The translations under genes were made by a program, and so were the position numbers. From Bacteroidota bacterium (GTDB lineage: Bacteria > Bacteroidota > Bacteroidia > Bacteroidales > Porphyromonadaceae): DNA of 64,000 bases. Of the stretch, positions 45,906 through 55,138 are shown one piece after another (the first letter of the stretch is position 1; the number at the start of each line of letters is the position of its first letter). The DNA lies in NCBI GenBank assembly GCA_023396255.1, contig JAEWWU010000015.1, forward strand, positions 22,009-86,008, written 5' to 3'. The notes beneath the pieces are model-generated. The model worked only from the letters and a program-made list of their open reading frames with translations. It searched no databases and was not told where the DNA came from.

Positions 45906-46745
45906 ATGAAAGTAGGAGTTTACGGTACGGGAACAATGGCTTCCGGTATTGTGCAAGTGATTGCTCAAGCCGGACATAGTGTAGTCGTTCAAGGGCGTAA
46001 AGAGGAATCATTGGCAAGAGCTTTGGACGCTGTTAAGAAGAATTTGCAACGCTTGGTAGCAAAAGAAAAACTGACAGAAGCCCAAAGTAGTGAGGTAATA
46101 GATCGGATAACAACTACTCAACAGACAGAAGGATTGAAGGACTGCGACCTTATTATAGAAGCTATTTCCGAAGATATGGAACTCAAGAAAGTGGTTTTTG
46201 CAGAGTTAGATCGGATCTGTAAGCCAGAAGCTATTTTGGCAACTAACTCTTCATCGCTTTCTATAACGGAAATAGCAAGTTATACCAATCGCCCAGAAAA
46301 GGTAATTGGAATGCATTTTTTTAATCCTGTACCGGTTCTTAAGTTAGTTGAGGTTATTCGAGGGCAACTGACAGCCGATGACACTTATAGTAGAATTTCT
46401 TCTTTTTCCGAAGAAATAGGAAAGGTCCCCGTTATGGTAAACGAAGCTCCCGGTTTTTTGGTAAATCGTCTGCTTATTCCAATGATAAACGAGGGTATTG
46501 CCGCTTATGCTGAAGGAGTTGCAACTGCAGAAGCAATTGACGAAGCAATGAAATTGGGGGCCAATCATCCTATGGGACCACTGGCTTTGGCTGATTTAAT
46601 TGGGCTCGATGTTTGTTTGGCCATAATGGAAGTACTGCATCAAGAGTTTGGAGAAGATAAGTATAGAGCTCACCCCCTATTAAGAAAAATGGTTCGAGCT
46701 AATTTGTTAGGTAGAAAATCAGGCAGGGGTTTCTACCAATACTAA
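45906..46745 (+). CDS. hbd: 3-hydroxybutyryl-CoA dehydrogenase
   Basis: 279 residues. The N-terminal NAD(P)-binding site reads GVYGTGTMASGIVQV, the middle has MHFFNPVPVLKLVEVI with the catalytic His, and the C-terminal 3HCDH domain has GANHPMGPLALADLIGLD. A clear Shine-Dalgarno site (AAAGGAGG) precedes the ATG by 6 nt. It converts acetoacetyl-CoA to 3-hydroxybutyryl-CoA, linking the CoA-transferase product to crotonyl-CoA. It is the last gene before two hairpins. Confidence 0.95.
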   Translation: MKVGVYGTGTMASGIVQVIAQAGHSVVVQGRKEESLARALDAVKKNLQRLVAKEKLTEAQSSEVIDRITTTQQTEGLKDCDLIIEAISEDMELKKVVFAELDRICKPEAILATNSSSLSITEIASYTNRPEKVIGMHFFNPVPVLKLVEVIRGQLTADDTYSRISSFSEEIGKVPVMVNEAPGFLVNRLLIPMINEGIAAYAEGVATAEAIDEAMKLGANHPMGPLALADLIGLDVCLAIMEVLHQEFGEDKYRAHPLLRKMVRANLLGRKSGRGFYQY

Positions 46746-46749
46746 ATAA

Positions 46750-46788
46750 AATGAGGAGGTGTTTGGTTGGCACCTTTTACTCATTTTT
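46750..46788 (+). terminator. First hairpin downstream of hbd (possible terminator)
   Basis: AATGAG and AGGTG pair with CACCT and CTCATT across internal bulges; four to five T follow. It lies 5 bp after the hbd stop. Weaker than the next hairpin. Confidence 0.45.
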
Positions 46789-46804
46789 ACTTGAATTTTA
46801 TTTT

Positions 46805-46845
46805 GGCAGATCTTTCTCTCTATAGAAAGATCTGCCTTGTTTTTT
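46805..46845 (+). terminator. Rho-independent terminator of the lysine operon
   Basis: A perfect 12-bp stem GGCAGATCTTTC/GAAAGATCTGCC with loop TCTCTATA, followed by TTGTTTTTT. It marks the 3' end of the atoD-hbd transcript. Confidence 0.93.
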
Positions 46846-47045
46846 CCCTTTTGCTGACAGAAAGAGATTCTTAACCCCAAAAATCCAGTTTGTACAAGTC
46901 TGGTACATTAAATAGAACAACTATTAGAAAAGGGTATTAGCCAATTAAATAGCTTAGTAAAGCCTATTTGAGTTTAAGACTCACAAAACTATGTCTTCTC
47001 GATATTTTTCAGCGTAAAAATTGATTTTGAGTAGACATTTATTTT

Positions 47046-47105
47046 CAGGGAATTAAATTCGAATAATTCCTTACTAATTTTTATTCTGTCCAAGAAAAAA
47101 TATTT
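47046..47105 (-). repeat. Dispersed intergenic palindromic repeat, copy C (inverted relative to A and B)
   Basis: Read on the minus strand, the 34-nt core (plus 47064-47097) differs from copy B at two bases. The following AATTCCCTG arm is also present (plus CAGGGAATT from 47046). The outer arms are degenerate. Confidence 0.8.
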
Positions 47106-47866
47106 TTTGTACAGAGAAAAAAGATAATACACTCTATTATAATTGATCTGTTTGTGGATTTTTTAGAGGTAGAAATTCGAGATAAAAAACTCATTGATAA
47201 TTGATGTAGAAGGAAATTCTACTAGAAAAGACTTTTGATGAAAATCTTTTTGATTACGACTGTAACGAAAGCCGATTTATCAAATTCTTAAAAACTTAAG
47301 GCAAAAGCTCTTTAATGAAGGGGAGTTAGACAGGTTTTGCCTCCAATCAATATTTAGAACAAAAAGATTAGACGATGATTTTATGTACAGACAAAATGAC
47401 ATTTTCTTATGACTTGGAGTTTCGTCAAAACAAATAGCGCGTACAATTCTATATAAACAAAAAGCTACAATTATCCAATTAATTCTCTACAATTGTGTAA
47501 TTCCCAATAAAATCTATTTCGATACAACAAATAAACCTATACAAATAGAAGGGATAGAACATTTGTATTTTATGCTTTATTTTGAATAAAATTCTTTTGC
47601 AATAAACCACGATAAGTAGTTATATATAAGGTATTTATATCTATAATCAGAAGTTATAAAGCATATATATAAGCCAATAAGGCGTTGTTGATAATCTGCA
47701 GTGAATATGCTTATTAAATATATTCTATATACTCCTATAAAACAGCTATTTAGATAGATTATTTGAATGTTTAATTGATATTGAAAACACCTGTTTGTAA
47801 TTGAAATTCATATCTATAATAAATGCCTTTCATTGTGTGTTTTTATTTGTTTTGTTCAGATTCTCA

Positions 47867-47896
47867 TTTGTTGTGTAGAATTGTTTTGTATATTTG
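47867..47896 (+). promoter_or_regulatory. Predicted promoter of the HTH gene
   Basis: TTTG at 47867-47870, an 18-nt spacer and TATATTTG at 47889-47896. The ATG at 47941 would be about 40 nt into the transcript; the upstream TTG at 47920 is less likely. Confidence 0.55.
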
Positions 47897-47940
47897 TGCA
47901 AGTATGAAATCGGAAACAATTGGTTACTAAAAAAGACAAA

Positions 47941-48411
47941 ATGGCATATCCGGAGTTAGATTATGAAAAATTGATAGAGCGTATAAGGTACATTATGGAT
48001 AGCTTGCAACTTACGCCATCCTCCTTTGCTGAGAAAATGAATATGGCTCCTTCTCGTATCATAAACATTTTCAAGGGGCGCAATAATCCCTCTTTAGAAG
48101 TTGTTTATTCTATTTGCAGATTTTTTCCTGATTGGAGCTATTCTTGGATTCTTTTTGGAGAAGGAGAACCAATGGTAAAAGATAACCAGCAACTCGATAT
48201 TCTTTCATCAGATTTATTCGACACAAGCTATCAAAACAATGTTGGTGTGGACAACAATAGGTTACCGTCTTTAGACGCATCCACTGCTATACACAAAGAA
48301 ATAAGACTTCTAAGAGAAGAATTGAAAAAAACAGAAGCAGACGAAAGAAAGGTTCAAGAAATACGCATCTTCTATACAGATGGTAGTTTTGAAGTATTCA
48401 AGAAAGTGTAA
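47941..48411 (+). CDS. XRE-type helix-turn-helix protein
   Basis: 156 residues from the ATG at 47941; a TTG at 47920 extends the frame by seven residues. The N-terminal helix-turn-helix covers about residues 8-62 (LTPSSFAEKMNMAPSRIINIFKGRNNPSLEVVYSICRFFP), followed by SWILFGEGEPM, a tail common in Bacteroidota members. The C-terminal half is polar with a short charged helix and ends in FYTDGSFEVFKKV. No partner domain. It stands alone, 1.1 kb after the lysine operon, and could regulate it or itself; there is no direct evidence. Confidence 0.85.
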   Translation: MAYPELDYEKLIERIRYIMDSLQLTPSSFAEKMNMAPSRIINIFKGRNNPSLEVVYSICRFFPDWSYSWILFGEGEPMVKDNQQLDILSSDLFDTSYQNNVGVDNNRLPSLDASTAIHKEIRLLREELKKTEADERKVQEIRIFYTDGSFEVFKKV

Positions 48412-48615
48412 ATAAGAGCCAAAGTTTTATCATTCTTTTTACCATTTGTATCATAATACCCATTTAGGAGCGAATTTTCTCGAAAAAAACCTGCTTTACT
48501 TTGACAGAATAAGGGATACAGAGTTGCTCTCGCCTTGCCCCAAAAAGTAGTTTTCCAATTACGCTAAAAACTGAAAGAGGAAACAAGAAAAAGTAAATGA
48601 ATTGGCGAGATTGTT

Positions 48616-49962
48616 TTAACGAACAGGCGTTACACGTTTGAAATAACGATATAGAAGTAATCCCAAAGAAGTCAAACTAAATGGAAAAGAGAACCAAATG
48701 GCCATTAGTTGGAATCTTTCGTCAACCAAAACAAGCCCGAATAGAAAACATAGCAAAGGGGCTATTACTACGTGGCACAGTGCTGCAATAGGTACGAGGT
48801 AGCGAACTCGTGCCATCCCTCTTAAAGCATTGGCATAGATGACTTGAAGAGCGTCCCCAACTTGAAACAAATATACCGGAATGAGAGCGTACGAGACCAA
48901 GCGAGTGACGTATTGATCTGCTTTGAATAGAGCAGATATTTCTTGATTAAACAACAAAATACCAATAACCATACATCCTCCGGAGAACAAAGCTAGCTGG
49001 AATGATGCTGAGGCTGCGTTTCTCGCTTCTTTTAGGTTTCCCTGAGATCTAAAAACACTAACACGGATAGCCGTTGCTGCCCCCAACCCATAGTAAATTA
49101 GGTATCCGAGGGTTGTTATTATAGAGACTATTTGATGTGCAGCCAAAGATTGATTTCCAAACTTGGCAACAAAGACCACAGCTATAGAAAACGAAACCGC
49201 TTCCATCCCCATTTGCAATGATACAGGAATACTCAAGCGAAGTAGTGAAAGGACTTTCTTCATTTGTATCCGTATAGAAAAGAAAGCTCCTCTAACAACG
49301 CTGCAATATTGTGGGGAGCCAATCAAGAACCCCGAGGTGACTACAACCATTGCTATTCGCCCCCAAATAGTTGCCACGCCGGCGCCATAGAGTCCCCATT
49401 CCGGAAAAATCCAATTGCCATAAATAAACAACCAATTTAGAAGTATATTAATGACATTACCCAGCAGCGTCGCGTACATCGGAAAAGTAGTATTACCGGT
49501 CCCTTCTAGAAATTGCTTTGCAGTATTAAAGAGCATTGAAACTACAAATCCCCATACTTGTATGCGATAGTAAGGTATGAGAACGGGTAATAAGTCTTGA
49601 TCAACATTGAAAAAATACAGATGATACTGTAAGAACCAAGCAATACCCCCTAATAGCAAAGCTAAAAACATATTTAGAAACAAACTATGTCTGAACCAAT
49701 CGGACATTTGCTGCGGCTTGTTTCTGTGAAATGCCTCGGCAATAAGAGGAGTTAGTCCGTAAGAAAACCCAAGCCCCAAGATTATGACCAAATTGAGGAA
49801 GTTGTTGACGAACGAGGCTGCCGCCAACTCAACTAAGGCGTGACGGCTGATCATTATATTATCGACAAAGCCCAAAAGGATTACTCCTAATTGCCCCAAA
49901 ATAATGGGCAATCCCAGTTTGAGAGTTGGTTTGTAATGTTGTTTTTGTAGTAGCTGTACCAT
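48616..49962 (-). CDS. MATE family multidrug efflux transporter
   Basis: 448 residues with about 12 hydrophobic segments in two similar halves, starting LKLGLPIILGQLGVILLGFVDNIMI, the typical MATE opening. These antiporters export organic cations or drugs using Na+ or H+. Gene order: last of the HU-led minus-strand run, 33 bp after ligA. Substrate is unknown. Confidence 0.93.
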   Translation of the reverse strand: MVQLLQKQHYKPTLKLGLPIILGQLGVILLGFVDNIMISRHALVELAAASFVNNFLNLVIILGLGFSYGLTPLIAEAFHRNKPQQMSDWFRHSLFLNMFLALLLGGIAWFLQYHLYFFNVDQDLLPVLIPYYRIQVWGFVVSMLFNTAKQFLEGTGNTTFPMYATLLGNVINILLNWLFIYGNWIFPEWGLYGAGVATIWGRIAMVVVTSGFLIGSPQYCSVVRGAFFSIRIQMKKVLSLLRLSIPVSLQMGMEAVSFSIAVVFVAKFGNQSLAAHQIVSIITTLGYLIYYGLGAATAIRVSVFRSQGNLKEARNAASASFQLALFSGGCMVIGILLFNQEISALFKADQYVTRLVSYALIPVYLFQVGDALQVIYANALRGMARVRYLVPIAALCHVVIAPLLCFLFGLVLVDERFQLMAIWFSFPFSLTSLGLLLYRYFKRVTPVR

Positions 49963-49995
49963 AAAAACGAGGCTCCTCTCCCTCTTATAGTATTT

Positions 49996-52080
49996 CTAAA
50001 GCTCGGTCTTGAGAAACTTTTGCAGAAACTCTTCTTCGGAGACCAATTTTATTCCTAGTTGAAGTGCTTTTTCTCTTTTGCTTGGCCCCATATCATTACC
50101 CATCAAAACGAAAGCGGTTTTACTCGAAATGGAAGAACTATTTTTACCCCCTAAGGATTCAATAATTTCTTTGTACTCTTCTCTTGTATGGTGAGTGAAA
50201 ATGCCACTGATGACGATGCTTTTCCCGGCCAAAGAGAGTTGTATTGGATTATTTTCCGAACCTTCAAATAAGGTTCTCGGTATATACAATTCGGGTTGGG
50301 AGGCTGTGCTATTATTGGGAGTATCTTGCATCACTCCGAAATTCAGTAAATTTTGAATTAGTTGGGCATTCGTTGGATTTTTGAAGAAGTCCATAATTTG
50401 TTGGGCTGTTTTTTCCCCGATGTCGACGACCTGTTTTAGTGCCTCTTCGGAAGCGTTTTGCAGAGCTTGAACATTACCAAATTCTTTGGACAAATTTTTA
50501 GCAGTTGTCTCTCCAACTCCTTTAATACCCAAACCAAATAGGAGAGCATAAAATGGCCGTTTTTTAGACTTCTCGATACTTTCTAGGAGGTTTTGAACAG
50601 ATTTCTCCCTGAATCCTTTTAGTAAAGAGAGGTCTTGAGCTTGTAGCTGGTACAAATCATCAATATTGGAAATAATTTTGGAATTGAAAAGCTGTTCAAT
50701 AGTCTCCGGACCGATGTTTATGTTGGCTGCTTTTCGTGTACAGTAGTGCTCAATTCTACCCATCCGTTGAGCAGAGCAAGAGTAAATATTAGGGCAATAA
50801 ACAGCAACCTCTTTTTCAGATTGCACAAGAGCAGAACCGCAAACAGGACAAAGCTCCGGAAATTGAACAGCAATAGAATTAGCTTTGCGTTGAGCCAGAT
50901 CAACACCTGTTATTTTGGGAATAATTTCACCTCCTTTTTCTATGAAAACAAAGTCTCCAAGGCGTAAGCCCAGTGCATTAACAAAGTCTTTGTTGTGCAG
51001 AGTTGCTCTACGAACCACTGTCCCGGAAATAAGAATTGGCTCTAAGTTGGCTACCGGAGTAACCACTCCCGTTCTACCGACTTGAAAATCGACCTCCGTC
51101 AATCGGGTGCAGAGATTCTCTGCTTGAAATTTATATGCAATAGCCCAGCGAGGGGATTTGGTTGTAATTCCCAATTTTTTCTGCTGTTGGTAACTGTCCA
51201 CCTTAAGAACGATTCCATCTGTAGCGAAAGGAAGATTAAAACGTTCTTTGTCCCAGTGGGATATAAAGTCATATACCTCAGAAAGAGAATGACACAATCT
51301 GAAATGATCACTGACCAAAAATCCCATTTCTCTACACATACGCAATCGCTCAAAATGGCTATCGGGTAAAGAGCCTTCATCCTCGGAAATCAGTGAATAG
51401 ATTAGAGTTTGCAGTTTACGCTCTGCAACAACTCCGGAATCTATGGTTTTCAAGGTTCCCGATGCCACATTACGAGGGTTAGCAAAGGGAGACAAGCCCT
51501 CTTGTGCTCGCTTTTTATTGATTTTCTCAAACTGATCAAAAGAGAGCAAAACTTCTCCACGGACTTCAATGTCGATTGTTTGATAGGGTGGGCGTAAAAC
51601 AAGAGGGAGACTTCTTATTGTCCTTATATTTGCCGTAACATCATCTCCCTGTATCCCGTCCCCTCGGGTTATGGCGCGCTCAAAAGAACCGTTTTGATAA
51701 CGAATAGAAATAGAAGCTCCATCAAACTTTAGTTCTGCTACAATAGCTACGGATTCCCCCAAAGATTGTTCAATTCGTTGGTAGAAGGCTGCAACTTCAT
51801 CATAATTATAGGTGTTTGATAAAGACAACATAGGGGTTTTATGGAGCACCTGAGTAAAGCCCTTGTTAAGGTCTTTACCAACTCGTTGAGTGGGGGAGTT
51901 GACTGTTTTGAATTCAGGGTATTCCAATTCCAATTCCTCCAACCGTTGCATAAGCCTGTCAAAAGACGAGTCGTCTATTGAGGGGGATGACAGGACGTAA
52001 TACCTGTAATTGTGTTCATTGATTTGGTTGCGCAAATCACGGATGTATTCCTCTATATTTTGCTCTGTGGAGGGGTTCAT
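49996..52080 (-). CDS. ligA: NAD-dependent DNA ligase LigA
   Basis: 694 residues from the ATG at 52080 (MNPSTEQNIEEYIRDL); an upstream frame to 52173 overlaps the acetyltransferase gene and is rejected. The adenylation lysine is Lys118 in AELKFDG. After the OB fold there is a Cys4 zinc finger (CPVCGSALVQ then CPNIYSC), helix-hairpin-helix repeats (GIKGVGETTAKNLSKEFG) and a C-terminal BRCT domain from about residue 605. All parts of the canonical enzyme are present. Confidence 0.97.
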   Translation of the reverse strand: MNPSTEQNIEEYIRDLRNQINEHNYRYYVLSSPSIDDSSFDRLMQRLEELELEYPEFKTVNSPTQRVGKDLNKGFTQVLHKTPMLSLSNTYNYDEVAAFYQRIEQSLGESVAIVAELKFDGASISIRYQNGSFERAITRGDGIQGDDVTANIRTIRSLPLVLRPPYQTIDIEVRGEVLLSFDQFEKINKKRAQEGLSPFANPRNVASGTLKTIDSGVVAERKLQTLIYSLISEDEGSLPDSHFERLRMCREMGFLVSDHFRLCHSLSEVYDFISHWDKERFNLPFATDGIVLKVDSYQQQKKLGITTKSPRWAIAYKFQAENLCTRLTEVDFQVGRTGVVTPVANLEPILISGTVVRRATLHNKDFVNALGLRLGDFVFIEKGGEIIPKITGVDLAQRKANSIAVQFPELCPVCGSALVQSEKEVAVYCPNIYSCSAQRMGRIEHYCTRKAANINIGPETIEQLFNSKIISNIDDLYQLQAQDLSLLKGFREKSVQNLLESIEKSKKRPFYALLFGLGIKGVGETTAKNLSKEFGNVQALQNASEEALKQVVDIGEKTAQQIMDFFKNPTNAQLIQNLLNFGVMQDTPNNSTASQPELYIPRTLFEGSENNPIQLSLAGKSIVISGIFTHHTREEYKEIIESLGGKNSSSISSKTAFVLMGNDMGPSKREKALQLGIKLVSEEEFLQKFLKTEL

Positions 52081-52088
52081 AATTCGAT

Positions 52089-52655
52089 TTATATATAATC
52101 CTCTGCGTGGTAACCGCTTTCTGTCAGTTGCAGTAGGTGTAAGTCTTCGTAGGCTTGTCCATCCCAATACCATTCTGGAAGAGTTGCAACTCGTTTAAAT
52201 CCTTTACTTTGGTACAGAATAAGGGCTGGTTGATTACTGCTTAAAATCTCTGCGTAGATTTGGTGCAAACGCAGATCCCTAAAAACGTAGTTCAGCATAA
52301 GAGAAACCGTTTCTTTAGCATACCCTTTCCCTTGATAAGAAGGAGAAATAAGCATTCCAATGGCCACTCTTCTGTGATATGAATCGTAGTTGTACAAAGA
52401 AATCACTCCAACCGGGAGATTGGAGGGATGAGAGAATTTTTCGATAATTAGGTGCAGGTTTCCTGAACTTTTGGGATCTATCGCTCCTTTATTTTGGCTA
52501 ATGAAATGTTTTAATTGGTGCTTTGAGATTGGTGCACGCAGATTATTACTAAGACTGAGAACCGGATCATTTTCCCAAGCATATATTGTATCCAAATCGC
52601 TTGGTTCAATGGCCCTTAGGCGAACTCGTTTTCCGATAAAAGAGTCCAATCTCAT
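52089..52655 (-). CDS. GNAT family N-acetyltransferase, RimJ/RimL-like
   Basis: 188 residues. The opening VRLRAIEPSDLDTIYAWEND and the acetyl-CoA-binding motif A (ISPSYQGKGYAKETV) place it with ribosomal-protein-type or small-molecule acetyltransferases. It lies between recR and ligA with an 8-bp gap to ligA. The acceptor is unknown. Confidence 0.88.
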   Translation of the reverse strand: MRLDSFIGKRVRLRAIEPSDLDTIYAWENDPVLSLSNNLRAPISKHQLKHFISQNKGAIDPKSSGNLHLIIEKFSHPSNLPVGVISLYNYDSYHRRVAIGMLISPSYQGKGYAKETVSLMLNYVFRDLRLHQIYAEILSSNQPALILYQSKGFKRVATLPEWYWDGQAYEDLHLLQLTESGYHAEDYI

Positions 52656-52692
52656 AGTGTGTGTTTCTTACAAAAATCCTAACTCGGCAAAG

Positions 52693-53304
52693 TCACCCCT
52701 CAAAAGGAATTCGATGTGTTATAGCATTGCCCAAGGTTACTTCGTCGGCATATTCGATCTCATCTCCTACCGATATACCGCGCGAAATTTGAGAAACAAT
52801 TATTTGAGGATTACCCAATTTACGATAGATGTAGTAGTTAGTGGTATCCCCCTCCATTGTAGAGCGTAAAGCCATTATTATCTCCTTGATCGGTTCTGTT
52901 TTTGTACGTTCTATAAGGGCATCTATATTCAAATCGGCAGGTCCGATCCCTTCTATGGGTGATATAATCCCCCCTAGTACGTGATACAACCCTCGATATT
53001 TCCCGGTTTGTTCGATAGCCATAACCTCTTTGATACTTTCAACAACGCAGATGACAGAGACATCTCGGAGAGGATTGGCACAGATGTTGCATAAATGGCT
53101 GTCGCTTATATTGTGACACCGACTACAATAGGTTGTATTTTTACGCAAGTCTATAATAGATTGCCCCAAAGAAACAGAAAGACCCTCAGGCTGGCGCAGC
53201 AAGTGCAACGCCAATCTGAGGGCTGTTTTACGTCCTATGCCAGGTAGCATAGAAAACTGATCAATGGCTTTTTCCAGCCACTGAGAAGGGTATCTCTCAA
53301 TCAT
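52693..53304 (-). CDS. recR: Recombination mediator protein RecR
   Basis: 203 residues. Helix-hairpin-helix (FSMLPGIGRKTALRLALHLL), a Cys4 zinc finger (CSRCHNISDSHLCNIC) and a Toprim domain (ICVVESIKEVMAIEQTG). It loads RecA with RecO/RecF. The start overlaps the RNase G stop by 8 bp. Confidence 0.97.
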   Translation of the reverse strand: MIERYPSQWLEKAIDQFSMLPGIGRKTALRLALHLLRQPEGLSVSLGQSIIDLRKNTTYCSRCHNISDSHLCNICANPLRDVSVICVVESIKEVMAIEQTGKYRGLYHVLGGIISPIEGIGPADLNIDALIERTKTEPIKEIIMALRSTMEGDTTNYYIYRKLGNPQIIVSQISRGISVGDEIEYADEVTLGNAITHRIPFEG

Positions 53305-54907
53305 TAGAATCTAAGAAGTCTAATTCATTATGTTCTAAATCATAGAATCGGTAATCGAGAAATGCAATGTCTTGATCTTCAATGATTTTGATACCTTTAG
53401 AGTACTTACGCTTCCATTTGGAGAATATGGATGTATTCAATATTCCCTTTTTTACGTAAGCAGCTACATATGGATGGAGGTGCAACAAAAACTGTTTAAT
53501 TCCGTGTTCTTGGACCATAAAAGCAATCTTTTTCTCTATTTGGTCGGTGAAAAGAATTGAAGACTTCATTTTTCCGCTTCCCATACAAGTAGGGCAGGTT
53601 TCCTCGGTATTGACATCCATCGCTGGACGTACTCGTTGACGAGTAATTTGCATCACTCCAAATTTACTCAAAGGTAGTATGTTATGTCTGGCTCTATCTC
53701 CTTGCATAAGTTTTACCATATGCTCAAAAAGAGCTTGGCGATGCTTGGGGTCATTCATATCTATAAAATCGACCACAATAATTCCGCCCATATCTCTGAG
53801 TCGAAGTTGCCTTACCAGTTCTTCGGCAGCAGCCATATTTACGTCGAAAGCAGTAGCTTCTTGTTCCGTCGATTTTTTAGAACGATTTCCGCTATTTACG
53901 TCCACGACATACATTGCTTCGGTCTGTTCGATAATCAAATATGCTCCGCTCTTATAGGTTACAGTACGCCCAAACAAAGATTTTATTTGTCGAGTGATGC
54001 CGTAATGATCAAAAATGGGCTTTTCGTCTTCGTATAGTTGCACAATATCTTCACGCCCCGGCGCTATTTGGGCAACATACTCTTTTATCTCGTTATAAAA
54101 ATCTGCATCATTGACCGAAATCTTCGTAAAAGACGGGTTGAAGGTATCTCGTAATATGTTGAGGGCTCTATTAGATTCTTCGTAGATGAGACTGGGAGCT
54201 TTAGCCCGGATAATTCTTTTAATATTTTTCTCCCATCTATGAACTAAACGATGAAGCTCTTCGTCTAATTCAGATGCCTTTTTCCCCTGTGCGGATGTGC
54301 GGATGATTATGCTAAAACCGATAGGTTTTATGCTCAGAATAAGCTGTTTGAGTCGAGCCCGTTCTTCCGAGTTTTTTATTTTTTGCGAAACAGATACTTT
54401 GTCTCCAAAAGGGACAAGTACCATACAACGACCAGCCAAAGACAATTCTGCATTGAGCCTCGGACCTTTGGTCGATATGGGTTCCTTGGCGATCTGTACA
54501 AGTATTTTTTGGTCGGCAGAAAGTACGTCCTCTATCTTCCCCTCTTTGGGCATTTCTTTGCCCGGTTTAATTTTATTCAGTGGGGGAATCATTTTCTGTT
54601 TAGTTGCAGCTTCCAGTAAATTGGTTGTAGCTCCAAAGGTCATTCCTAAATCAAAGTAGTGCAAGAAAGCATCCTTTTTGTACCCAACATCTACAAACGC
54701 AGCATTAAGCCCGGGCATAACTTTACGTACTCTGCCCAAGTAAATGTCGCCTACAGAAAAAGAAACGTTTCTCTTCTCTCTGTGTAGTTCGACCAATTTC
54801 TGATCTTCTAAAACAGCCAGAGAAACCTCTTTTGAGTTTACGTTTATTACTAACTCGCTATTCACCTTGTTACTAAGAATTGTTGTTCGTTTTCTACTAA
54901 AAAGCAC
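53297..54907 (-). CDS. rng: Ribonuclease G/E family endoribonuclease
   Basis: 536 residues. S1-type RNA-binding domain near residues 50-130 (GDIYLGRVRKVMPGLNAAFVDVG), the 5' sensor region, the DNase-I-like catalytic part with acidic residues in VVDVNSGN and GGIIVVDFIDM, and the zinc-link motif CPTCMGSGK. A GTG at 54865 (VNSELVINV) is a plausible alternative start and would match relatives that begin near this point. It acts in rRNA and mRNA processing. It lies 50 bp after the 29-residue basic protein gene. Confidence 0.95.
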   Translation of the reverse strand: MLFSRKRTTILSNKVNSELVINVNSKEVSLAVLEDQKLVELHREKRNVSFSVGDIYLGRVRKVMPGLNAAFVDVGYKKDAFLHYFDLGMTFGATTNLLEAATKQKMIPPLNKIKPGKEMPKEGKIEDVLSADQKILVQIAKEPISTKGPRLNAELSLAGRCMVLVPFGDKVSVSQKIKNSEERARLKQLILSIKPIGFSIIIRTSAQGKKASELDEELHRLVHRWEKNIKRIIRAKAPSLIYEESNRALNILRDTFNPSFTKISVNDADFYNEIKEYVAQIAPGREDIVQLYEDEKPIFDHYGITRQIKSLFGRTVTYKSGAYLIIEQTEAMYVVDVNSGNRSKKSTEQEATAFDVNMAAAEELVRQLRLRDMGGIIVVDFIDMNDPKHRQALFEHMVKLMQGDRARHNILPLSKFGVMQITRQRVRPAMDVNTEETCPTCMGSGKMKSSILFTDQIEKKIAFMVQEHGIKQFLLHLHPYVAAYVKKGILNTSIFSKWKRKYSKGIKIIEDQDIAFLDYRFYDLEHNELDFLDSND

Positions 54908-54957
54908 ATCGGCAGGGCTTTATTTAAGCAAAGCCCTGGCCGATAAAATCGCAGAAA

Positions 54958-55047
54958 TCATTTCTTCTTGTGACGATTCTTTTTAAGTCTTTTTTTTCTT
55001 TTGTGCGTAGCCATTTTGTGGCGTTTTCTTTTTTTTCCGCTAGGCAT
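54958..55047 (-). CDS. 29-residue very basic protein, conserved small protein of Bacteroidota
   Basis: Begins MPSGKKRKRH and ends NRHKKK; more than half of the residues are Lys, Arg or His. I recognise this as a short conserved Bacteroidota protein found beside HU and RNase G. The composition is that of a small ribosomal or RNA-binding protein; a ribosomal role is inference. It lies between HU (101 bp upstream) and rng (50 bp downstream) and is preceded by a nested RNA stem structure. Confidence 0.82.
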   Translation of the reverse strand: MPSGKKRKRHKMATHKRKKRLKKNRHKKK

Positions 55048-55078
55048 ATTATTCTAACTTTTATAGGGTTAAACAAAA

Positions 55079-55138
55079 TCTTGCTAAAGGAACACTTCAA
55101 AGTAGAAGAGATCTACAACAAGGTGTTAATTGGCAAGA
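55079..55138 (-). promoter_or_regulatory. Nested stem structure between HU and the 29-residue protein gene
   Basis: Three perfectly nested stems, given on the plus strand: TCTTGC 55079-55084 with GCAAGA 55133-55138; AACAC 55091-55095 with GTGTT 55123-55127; GTAGA 55102-55106 with TCTAC 55112-55116. They are separated by nearly symmetric 5-6 nt internal loops. On the transcript it ends at a U-rich stretch about 30 nt before the ATG. It could be an attenuator, an autoregulatory protein site or a leaky terminator. Confidence 0.5.

Larger units (their letters stand above)
46846..47940. other. Gene-free AT-rich region between the lysine operon and an HTH gene
   Basis: About 1.1 kb, very AT-rich, without any credible reading frame on either strand. 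It holds repeat copy C (47046-47105) and the HTH promoter (47867-47896). The remainder shows short direct and inverted AT motifs but nothing I can name. A decayed gene or element is possible. Confidence 0.7.

Noticed and set aside
49996..52173. Longer ligA frame
   Set aside because: The extra 31 residues overlap the acetyltransferase gene; the ATG at 52080 fits the family.
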